Below the pieces are notes generated by a model, which did not search any database, had not been told where the DNA came from, and was given only the letters and a program-made list of their open reading frames with translations. A DNA stretch of 64,000 bases from JBMNMS01 sp050953445. Lineage in GTDB: Bacteria; Bacillota; Clostridia; Peptostreptococcales; Anaerovoracaceae. A program made the position numbers and the translations under genes. The stretch is taken from NCBI GenBank assembly GCA_050953445.1, contig JBMNMS010000001.1, positions 124,001 to 188,000 of the forward strand, given 5' to 3'. This document shows positions 49,001 to 61,000 of this stretch, in pieces; the first letter of the stretch is position 1, and each line of letters starts with the position of its first letter.

Positions 49001-52000
49001 GGGATCCCCTCACAGGTTTTGCCACAAAAGTAACTTCTCTCTCCTGGTTTTTATCTAACCTCCCCACCTGAGCCTTGGTAACATATTCATCATCCACATA
49101 CAGATATGCGAAGAAAGGTTCCGTCACATCCCTCTCTCCGATATTCTTAACCTTCGCTGTATACTGGAAGGCTTCTTCGGAGTTGAACACCCTTCTGCCC
49201 TCTTCTTCCCCAAGCCAGCTTATATCTGTAACCACTATGTCTGCAAAATCCACCTGGGTTGAAGAAAGGCTCCTTGTTAGACTATTATTGTTCTTATTTA
49301 TCTCCTTTAGATTGTCTAAAATATCATTGGCCTTAACGGTTACAACATGACTCCCAGGTGAAGCTACCCATGTATAAGTAACATCTACGCTGCCACCTAC
49401 CGGAATAATGGTACCGTCTGCAACCTTGGAATATCCCATATATTTATTGTCTAAATAGAACCCCACCAGGAATCCTAAATTACTGGGTCCTTTTCCCTTG
49501 TTTCCAATGGTAGCTCTTATGGTAACCACATCATTTTCATTGGGATCTTCCGGATTCCATGTGATTGATTCAACTATAAGGTCAGGCCTGTTATCCGTTA
49601 TTTCAATATTGCGGGTTTCCGTAGTCTTAGCTCCTAAATTGTCTGTAACGGTCAATTTAAGAACGTATTTACCAGGGCTCACATAACCGTAGCTGACATT
49701 TTTGCCGGTTAAGCTCTTGCCATCTCCGAATTCCCATTTATATTCACCTATATATCCTGAGCCAAAATCCTTGGACCCGTTTGCAGAGAACGTGAGAACC
49801 CTACCGGTGGACACGGTTTCACCGATTGGTTCGTCGCCGTCCTTAACGGTTATCATGGCTTCAGGTGCTTCATTAAGATTGAAGCTCTGTATCTGGCTCT
49901 TAGCTTTGCCCTCTAACTCCACAGTATCATCGGTCTTTTGGACTGTTGCCTGTATTTGTATTTCCGTATCCGATACCATGTTCTCATCCGGTATCCAGCC
50001 AATGGATACCGTGGTGGCTCTATTCCCGGCAAGCCTGCTAAATGATTTTTCTCCTATCTCAGTCCAATATCCGGTATTCCCAACTCTGTATTCAAAGATA
50101 ACCTTGCCATCTACAGGAGCATATCCTCCGTTCACCACCTGAGCAGATACTGCGTTTTCTCTACCGATTACAGGCTGGTCAGGAGTCACCGAAATGGCGG
50201 CAGGATTCTCGATGGTAAGACCGCTTACGGCTGTCGGCACTCCTGCAAGCTGTGCCGAGGTGCTGCTGCTGACATTGCCTGCCACATCAGTCATGGTCAC
50301 CCTATAATAGTATGTCACGTTATTTTCAAGGTTTGCATCCTCATAATTGCCCCAAACCTTATCTTTTACCTTGTTGCTTTCATCCGGGGTAAAACCGGAT
50401 ATGTGGCTGCGATAAACGGTAAAATAGTCCATCGGTGCCTTATCTTCATCGGTAACAACGGGAAGTTCCATCAAAAGCTCCAAGCTCCCACCGGTTCTTG
50501 GATCATATACTGTTATTTCAGGAAGCTCTTCGATATTATCTTTTATTAGACGGAAGGACTTAGTCTGCCTGCTAAAATTGTCCTGTCCCCCCATATTTTG
50601 CACCGTTATCCTGACCACATAATCACCGGGATCAAGACCGCTGGTATTGTCCCAGGTTGCCTCACCGCTCCACAGATACTCCTCAAAGCCTTCATATGAG
50701 GTCAAGTTAAGCTTCTTTTTCTTTATATCATCTCCGGTCACCGTGGCAATAGGATGCCAGGGGTCATTTTCGTTAGCCCCTTCCTTTCGATATTCATACA
50801 CGATGTTGGATACCCCAACCTCATCTTCCACCAGAGTCTCTAATTCTAAAACCCCTCCGAAATAGAAACTCTTCGATGATCTTATCTCCCTGATTATAGG
50901 TTTAGTTGATTGATGTTCCGGACTGTGACCCTGACTTTCTATACCGTTACTCTCACGCCCCAAATCGTTTACCACGGTAATCCTATAGTAGTATGTGTTT
51001 TCAGGATTTAATCCCTTATCCACATACACATTTGATGTGGTCCTGGCCACAGGCTCACCAAAAGCTGCTGCTTCGGATTCTTTTCTATATATGTTATAAT
51101 AGGCAAAATCCGAGCCTCCCACCGCATTGAAGCTTATCACAAGCTGCCACTGCCTTGAAAGAATTTCAAGACCGGTGGGAGGTGCAGGGGGATCGTTGGA
51201 TATAGTATACGTGTCGGTTTTGTAACCTACATTTCCAGCCTCATCGTAGGCTGCAGCTCTTATCTCATAAATCCCATCGGGATAGGTTTGTGTACCGGAA
51301 GTCTCCGCCACCGTATTCCAGTTATATGAGGCTTTGCCTGATACAGGGTTCTTAATAAGAGCAAGGAGTATCCATTCAGTGCTTCCCTCCGGCCTTATTT
51401 CAAAGCATATTTCGGTTACCTTAACGTTGTCCGTTGCGGTAGCCATAAGGTTAACAGTTCCCCTAAGAGGAGCTTCCGAAAGAGGCAGCAGTTCTTTTAC
51501 TACAGGGGGAGTAGAGTCTCCTTGTGGAGTAGCAAATTTCTTTTGACTGGCTGCACTTTCATTTCCAACCGTATCTACCGCCGTCACATAGTACCAATTG
51601 CCTGCTGTCAACGCATTTTTGTCGGTATATGCAGATGATTTTACCGATGCAATGAAGCTATAGGTTCCGTTTTCTGTTTCTGATCTGTAAATATTATAAT
51701 GTGAGAAATCTGAAGCCGCTCCCCCGCTTTGTATGGTTAAAACAAGGGATAGCTCCGCCCCCTCTGCCTTTAAGACGGGTACTGGGGGTGGAGTGTTATC
51801 TATAACATAAGACACCCCCTTAGAAGCCACATTTTCAGTAGAGTCATAGGCTTTGGCTTTAAGCCCAATTCTGCCATCAAGCAATCCCCTCGTATCAAAA
51901 GGAATGGTTCCAAAACCGGTGCTGCCTGCAAGACTTGTTCCTATGAGGATGTCAGCCCCACCTTCATTTTCACGGAACAACTCTATCTTTGCCACGCCCA

Positions 52001-55000
52001 CATTGTCAGTGGCAAGAACACTAATATTTGCCACCTTGTTTATTGTGGTTCCGGACATTGGGGAAAACCCGCTTATGACAGGGTCTTCATTGTCGGCATT
52101 AGGAACTATATAGTCGGCCATCCAGACTATATCGCTTTCATTTCCAAAGGTATCCAGTGTGGAAATTCCGTATTTATAGTATTTGTTCACACTATCAGGT
52201 TCAAAGCCCCTGTCCGTATAACTAAGCAAACTGGTAGATATTACGGCCTTAGGCTCCGACCAATCATTTCCGTTAAGGCTATCCTTACGGTATATCTTAT
52301 ATACGCTTACTTCCGGATCTGCGGAGCTTTCCCAGCTCAGTTTTACCCTCAATGCTCCGGCATGGGCGGTAAGCTGTCCTTCATATGCCACCGCACCGCT
52401 TCTAACTACTACTTCTATGGTTTTATCAATGCTATTGCCGCTTCTGTCCGTTGCGATAACCTTAACCACATAAGTCCCGTCATCTAATGCTGATGTATCC
52501 CAATCCAATGAAACAGTCTTTGTTTTTCCCCGTGCAGTATCAGGATTGATAGTTTCTCCAATTTTCTCGTATTCTCCAACCTGTGCCTTGAAGAAGAATT
52601 CCACCTGAGTCACACCTATGTTGTCCGACACCAATGCAAGAAGTTTTACGGTATTTCCATCCCTGTTTGATGCCAAGCTCAGGGCAGGTTTTTCTTCATC
52701 AGGAATCGGTGTTATTACAGGGCTAATTTCACTTCCACCAACATTTCCGAAACTATCTGTCGTTTCGACAGTGTATTCGTATTCCACTCCGTTTTCCACT
52801 GTCAAATCGATGTACGTATTACTTCTAATGCCGGTGGCTATTGGCACCGGTTCTCCTTCTTCGCCTTCCAACGTCTTAGTTGCCTTACGGATGATGTTGT
52901 ATCCCCCTGCTCCACTGACCTGATAGCCGGATACTTTAATCGACAATACACCAGTGTTTTCCACGTTAACAACAGATGGTCTATCGGGTAAATCCGAAGG
53001 TACCGGAGATTCAGTAGTGAAGCTTATTTCACAAAAACCCTTGCTGCTTCCACCCTTCAACCCTATTTTATGCTCCCCGGGGCTGGTTCCAACAACATAA
53101 CGCCAATTAATGGTAAGGCCCCCCAAGGCATCTGTTACCTTAGACAGCACTGATATATTTGTCGCACCCTGAGCATCATCGTAATCGATGAACATATCCA
53201 CCACTTCGTAAGGCTTAAAGCCCGATGCCTTTATGGTCAGGTAGTTCCCTGCATAAATCTTCAAAGGCTCCTCAGGTTTTGTGGTATTGATAAGCTGAGT
53301 GATGGAAGGGGTATACCCCGGTGCATTTATTTCACCACTTTCAGTCCTTTCGCTTTCATTCCCCAGATCGTCCCTGGATGCCACCGCATACTTGTATGCC
53401 TCCCCCGCCTCTATGTTATAGTCTATAAAGCTTAAAGCAGAAGCTTTATTTACACTACCTATGTACCTGTAAGCTGGCAGGGGTGTTTCCTGCACTTGGC
53501 GATATATGTAGTAGCCCCATAAATCTTCATCAGTCACAGCATTCCAGGTTACCTTTATGCCTCCCGATACTCCTTCAACGTTTATGCCTGATGGAACCCC
53601 GGGAGGTGTTCTGTCTAATCTATAAGTAGCCGTCATAGGTACAGTTGACATATTCCCACTGAAGTCAACAGCATTAACCCTTATTATATATAATCCGGAT
53701 CCAAGTCCTCCTATTTCCCACCTATAATAGCCACTCTGCTCTGCACCTATTGCAGCGGCGGCGGCAGCCACTTCCTGCAGCAGAGTATAATCCACCTCAT
53801 CTATTCTCTTGTATTCGATTATAAATTTATCTACCCTGAAATTGTCTTGAGCCCTGAATGAGAGATGTAAGGTCCCAAGTGCAGTAGCATAACCATCAGA
53901 AGGTGATAGGTATTTCATAACCGGGCTCACTTCATCCCTGCTGGCAGTAGCCCATACTATCTGTGTAAAGTCACTGAAATTGCCGGCACCATCTATTGCC
54001 CTTATGCGGAAATACCTGGTGTCCTCTTCGCTAACCTCAAAGGTTGTGTTAGAAACCGCACCCACCTTTCTGGTGTATTCAGCCATACCTTCCACAGCTG
54101 CCTCAGAATCCCCCATGTATATCTCGTAATAGATAACATCGCTACTTTCACTGGGTGTCCAGCTTAGATTTATGCTTCCGGCAGAACCGTTAGCCATCAG
54201 CCCTGTCGGTGCCTCGGGTTTTACGGTGTCAATGTGACAAGCCAATGTATATATTCTTTGATTGCCTGCAAAGTCAGCAGCTTTAATTATAAGTTCGTAT
54301 TCGCCATCAACAGGACTATTTTTCGCTATTTCCCAACTAAAGCTATCATAGTACGAAACCGAATATTCCGTATAGTATGTGTTAACCCCATAGGTCTTGC
54401 TCCAAATGATTTCCTCATCACCATACACTATATTTCCAGATAAATCCTTTTCGACCTCTCTATAGCTAACAACGATAGTCTCTACACTCTGATTGTCGGA
54501 AGCATAGACAGTAAAGCTATGATTACCTTCTTTAAATCTGGGATTATACCCCGCATTGGTGATGGACACGTTGGGAGGTGTTGTATCCTGTGCCAAACCG
54601 ATCCTCACCTCCGATTTAGTACTTTCATTTCCAAGCCTATCTACTGAGGTTATCCCATAATCATATATTTCGCCTATGTCTACCCCATTTCCTATGTAAT
54701 CGGTATGACTTAGATTTCCTATGTTGTATGTTTTTATAATCTCCCATTCAACATCTTGCTCTTTCTTCCTGTATAATTTATAACTATGGGCATCATTTTC
54801 CGGAACCTGGCTCCAATTTATCCTTATAGTTCTCACGGTAGATGATGCTTCTGCTATGGGCCTTGTAGGCGGGGTGTTATCCACCCTAAAGCTTGCAGAT
54901 GCCTCCTCCGAGTTGGAGGTGTTTATCTTTACCACATAGGTTCCATCATCGATATTCTCTAAGAGATAGGAGTATTCAAAGCTGCCTCCGCTTATAATCT

Positions 55001-58000
55001 CAGCTTCCGCAATCACCTTATTTCCAAAACTGATACTAACGGTACCATCTTCGTAATTATTCCCCGTAATCACCAAGGTCTGACCATTTCTTCCCTCTGT
55101 GGCTTTTTTATCGCCGACCTTAAGATGAAGTACGCTGGACTGGGCTTCAGCTTCAAAGGAAACGGCCTTACTCATTCCCCCTCCGGAAGCCCTCAATATA
55201 TGTGATCCGCTCCCCAAAGATTCGGGCAGGGTATATTTAACACTTAGGCTTCCGTCTTCGTCGGTTGTGCTTGTACCCGTTATGTCCTCAGTTGGAATCT
55301 TAACTGAATCCAGATAGAAGCTAATGACTGAATTACCGGGGAAGTCCAATATATCTATATCTATACTTCCCCCCGCCTCTATTTCTCCTCCCGATGTTGC
55401 TTCAACAGAAACGGCGGGTTGAGCTAAAAGGATTTCCAATTGAGTGGTGGCAATCTTGCCCGAGCTAAGGCCTATCGCCTTTAATTCAGCCTGATTTGAA
55501 GGGGCTGAATTCAGTGGCAACATTACCTCTTCTGTTTTGCTGCCAGAGGATAAGGTGATTTCATATGGAAGTTCTCTACCATCTAAGTATAATTGAACCT
55601 TTTCAGACCCATTAAATCCGGAAAGAGAAACTGAGATAAACTGTCCCTGCTTCGCTGCCGCCTTGTCTAAGCTGATTGCGGCGACTTCATCTGCAACTAC
55701 AAAAGCAGTGGTTGCATTTCGTTTGCTAATTTTCCCCCCTGCCGTTATCCTGTGGGTTCCCGGACCAAACAATGCCTGAGGCTCATAAGTAGCATTGCCA
55801 TTTACGGCAACGAGATCCTCCTTCTTGCTACCATCAATCCATAGCTCTATTTCTTCCGATGCCACAAAACCGCCAAAGCTTATAATATGTGTTATTTCAT
55901 CAATTGAAATGGTAACTTCCGGGGTCACCACGGTAAAGTTCCATTCGCCTTTTTGACCCTCCGATGTGGTAAACACTAACTTATGGCTGCCAATAAGGGT
56001 ATTATGGGGAAGTATATATTTAAAGGTGGTGCTTTCTTCCCCCCCTTCGAAATCTCCTGAAATGTTAATCCCATCTAAATAGGCAAAGCAATTGTCTCCG
56101 GTATGATCGCCTGCAAGAACAATCTCCAATTGCTCTCCAGGCTTTAAGGAAGCAGTACCGGTAAGGCCAAGGCTACCGGTGATGCTGACAGAATGTGCAG
56201 CAGTTAATCCTGAAGTTTGACCGGTGGCACTGAACACCAAAAAGGTTGGAGATTCGGGAATCTGGTATTCCTTGCTTGCTTCACCATCTCCATTTGATTT
56301 CACATCACCTGTCAGAGCCACATTATTGACATAGAAACGAATATTCTCATTAGCTTTAAATCCGGAGGCGGATAAGGTAACAATCGTTCCGGCATCATAA
56401 TTATCCGCAATAGCAGTCAGCGATGGATTGATCCCATCCTGCCCTTTGACCTGGCAGTACATAAACGCTTCCTGACTGTTTTTGGTAGTACGTACGCTTA
56501 TCAAAAGCCTTCCCGTTTCCCCCAAATTAGTTCTGAAAGTATGACTGATTTCCGCCTCGGTTTGATTGCTGCCCACACCGGAAGAGACTCTTAGAGCACC
56601 GTTGACATATAACTGTATCATTTGACTGGATGCAGGCTTTATACCGGAAATATTAAAGGTTGCATTAGCTCCTTCATATACGCTTGCCGGACCCGTTATT
56701 TTAAGGGTGGCCGTTTCCGCAGTGTAAAGATAATGGCTTTTAAGTCCACTATCATCGCCTTTTGCTTCAAACAGAATTACCCCTTCATCGGCAGAAGCAA
56801 GAGTAACCTCCGCTACAGCTTTTCCGTTGCCGTCGGCATAATTTCCTGTGCTGTAGCTGCCTTTTTTATAGAATGATACCCTTTCCCCCGGCTTATATCC
56901 CTCTGCTGTAAGAGTAACCTTCTGTCCTGCCTGATATCCTTCCGGCCCCACCATAAGAGAAGGTGTTGCCCCTTCTACCTGAATAGTCGTATATGCCGAA
57001 TAGGTTTTTCTATTATCCTCAATATATTCAGCCCGGATTTCCACCCTTCCCGAAATACTGTAAGGCAGATCGTATGTTTTGCTTCCAGATGCCGGCCCTC
57101 CTGTCTGATTTATGGCTGAAATAGTATCGCTCAGATTCCAATCAGCCATCTGTTTAACATTGTCTATATAAATATCTACCTTATTTTCCCCTCCGCTGTT
57201 TACCCAGCCAAAATCCTCAACGCTTATCAGTATGGGGTCACCTGCATTTGCTGTTGCGGGAGCAGTAACCTTAGGCATGTAATCTCCTATGGTATATGCT
57301 TTTATGACTTTTGCTCCTGAGGTTTGACCTTCAGCTTTATAGCGATGAACGCCTGTGGTGGCTTTGGGAATCTCATAGTTTATTACAGCATTTCCGTCTT
57401 CATCAGCCTGTGCCCATGCAAAGGCGACACTCTTATTATCTAAATAGAAGCTTATGTATTCTAACGGCTTAAAACCGCTAACAGTTATGATCAAAGTTTC
57501 CTTAGGCCTCGAGGCTTCCGGCTCAATATCCATAGAAGGTTGATAAGGTAACATCTTATATGCGTCCTCACTTGTCTTCGGTTGAGACTCATTACCTGCC
57601 TTATCATAGGCCTTAATTGTAAAATAGTATTCACCATTCACTTTCAAGGGGATAAAATCATAGACCGCTTCCCCCTCACCGGCCGGAATGGGATCGCTCA
57701 TTTCATAGGTAGTGACCCCTCCTTCGGTACAAGAACCCGTCACAATATAATGATCCGTATCCTCTGATGGACTTGAGAATGTCAAGCGTATTTTCCCTAT
57801 GAGGGGTTGAATGCTCACTATGTTTACAGGATCCGGCGAAGTTGTATCTACAAGGTAGGAAACCTCGTAATTACCTTGATTTCCTGCCATATCTTCCGCT
57901 GTGATCTTCATTACATATCTTCCATCAGCCAAAACACTGCCTGAATTGTCGTGGGATGGGTAGGTGTAGTAATCCTGACCATCGGTGATAACTTCTCTTG

Positions 58001-61000
58001 CAAACCATTGCTCAGGCTCATCATATGGTCTGATTTGAGCATTTACAGATTTTATTGCAACTTCTTCATCGATTATAATCTCATATGGGTAACCGTTAAC
58101 CTTGTCTATTTTTATGTAGGAACCCTCTGCCACTATGGGAGATGCAGGCACATGAAGAAGGCGCAATCCTCCAATTTCAGGTGCTGTAGTATCTTTATAA
58201 TCTGTTATGTTAACCGATATCACATTGGAAAATGAGCTGTAACGACCTTCAATAAGATATGCCCTGACAGCAAAATAGAATAACTCCCCTCCATCATTAG
58301 GAATATATGACACATAAGGGTTCTCAACAGTAGGAGCAGAACCGCTTGAAATATTATAGGCTATAGAATCTATTTTCTCCATGGAAGATGTATCCGCTGT
58401 AGTTCCACGGAACACTTCGTAATTGATTGTTCCCTCCTCCGGGGTATCGATGGGAGCACTCCAATGCAATGGAATTCTCCCAACACCCACCTCACCATTG
58501 GCTAAATCCGCAGGTGGGGATAGGGGGGCAGTCTTCATAACGACATTTGCTATATATGCCTGGGAATTGCCGTGGATATCATAGGCAACAGCGCGCAACC
58601 GTGCATTTCCGTTGAATAAGGTTTCTGAAGTGACCCAATGCACATCCTCTGTTGTGAAATTATAACTATTTTTAGAAACTAACCCTCCCCCCAACAAAAC
58701 CGAAGTGCTTCCGTAATCCAAGTACAGGTCTACATGGCCGATTCCATATCTGTCCGTTTTATAGGCATGAATATAATAGTTATCTTCCTCAATTAACTCT
58801 CCACCTGTGAAACGGTTATAGCTCTCGCCTCCATCCATGTTATAATAAAGCCAATTAAGCTGCAAATTAGCTATAGGATATTTTATCGATATGAGTTCAC
58901 CATCTTCCCCTTCTGAATCTTTCACATAGGCTTCTATTTCTCCATTGTTTGCAACATTAACCGCTTCTCCGATATATTTAATAAAAGGTGCTCCCGGCTC
59001 TGCATTCTTATGCCTATAATAAATGTCTGCATCCTGTTTTTTAGTGTATAAGTTAATATTCCAGGAGCCATCACCTGTTTTCTCCCCATAACTTGTAATA
59101 TCAGGGGATTCTACATTGATTTCAATGGTATAGTAAACATCAATATCTTCATCGCTACTACTACTTACCATGGGGTTTATTACAAGAACACCATCATTTT
59201 TGTATAAATCATTTTCAGTTAATGTGAAACTATAAGGGAAACAGCTGTAATCGATGCTCTCGCCTTCATATTGCCCAAAACCTATGTGTTTGTAGAACCC
59301 CGGTCCAAAAAGCTCTACCTTCTCCAGCTCATCTCCCGTCAGCTTTATCTCATAATTGCCCGGGGCAACCATAGGTATTCTAAACCTTTCATAAAAAATA
59401 TAACTGCTGTTAATTAGTCCCGATTCCGCCTTCCCTAAGGATATGTCTCTGTCACTATACATTTTAATAAAGGCATTAATTTCTTCAGAATACTCTCCGC
59501 CTATTTCTTCCACCACACGAATACGAGTATTTTTGCTTATGACAATGCCCCCTTCTGTATAGACTCTCTTACTATCGCTTGTCTTAGGATCTGTACCATC
59601 AAGGGTATAGAAAATGGTACCTTCACCACTTCCGCTAAAAACTGGTTGATAGCCTTCCGCTACCGATGTATTTTGATTTTCCCATATGGGTCTTGGTATA
59701 CCAACGGTATATAGTCTTTCTATGACTTCACTGGATAGACCTTTTTCGTCATATGCGATTGCCTTTATGTGAAGACCTGACGAGGTGATAACCGCTGTAT
59801 TTGTTCCCTCAATATTGCCCTCCTCATCTACTATAAAACTATTGGGGGAATTCTTATCCGGTGTGCTTCCGTCGGTAGTAAAATATACAGTAGTACCCGG
59901 TTGGGATGATATTGTAACAGTTTTTCCAAGGAGTTGAACTGTATCTTCTGGGGTTATTCGAGGACTATCAGGAGTGATTATATTAAAGTCTTCATAAAGT
60001 GCGATGGATCCTTTTCCATCCTTATATGCATATGCGGTTAAATATGCTTCCTTATCGATTGTGAACTCCCCAAGATATTTAACGTATTCACCCCCGGTGG
60101 AGCCTGATCCATTCGTATCTACCTTATAATAAATATCTGCTCCGACAGTTTCTGTTGCCAATTCTATGGGAACCGCTTCCTCATAGTATTTACCATGTCC
60201 TGTCCCATGACTGATGGCAGTAGTAGACATTACAGGCTTTGCAGGAATACTCTTAGTCAGTGTAATTGTTGCACTTCCAGAATCATAGTAACTTTTCAAG
60301 GACAACAGATAGGTTCCCGTTGAAACAGCAATGAACCCTGTTTCCTGCCAAGATCCGGCTTCGCCACATATATAGAATGGATATCCATACTGGTCGTTAT
60401 TAAAAACCTTACCCGTTATTCCATCAAGTATCCTACATTCTAAACACCTCAATTCTTCAAAGGAGCTGCTGACTCCATAGGTTATACCCGCTGTACCATT
60501 GAATTTATATGTAAGTTCTTCATGTTCCTCTATCACCGCAGTCACTGTGGCTTTATCACCTACAAAGCTTAATGGGCCGCTGATATAATAATATACCAAA
60601 TCGATGGTGTCGCTTACTAATCCGGTATCAGGATCCTTTGAGTATAAGGAAATTCTAAATAAGCTACCCGGAATCATAGGCTTCGAATACACATAAGTTC
60701 CCGTCCCTAAAAATTCGGCTTCATCCCAAGATTCTTCCGGTGCGCGGTAAATTTCCATTCCCTCTCCCGCCACTATGCTTAATTCAAGATTTCCATCTAT
60801 CAAATCATTAGCAAACACTTCTCCAGGTGATCTGTTTACCACCGGTGAAGTAGGTTTTGTTATTTTAACAACAGTAAAGAAAATATCTAAATAAGGCTTA
60901 TATCCAGATAACTGGTAATCATAAGATACCCTAACAACCAATTGCATGTCATCCTGGGCCTTTTCCAAACAATCCTCTTGTCCCCATTGACTTTCAAATT

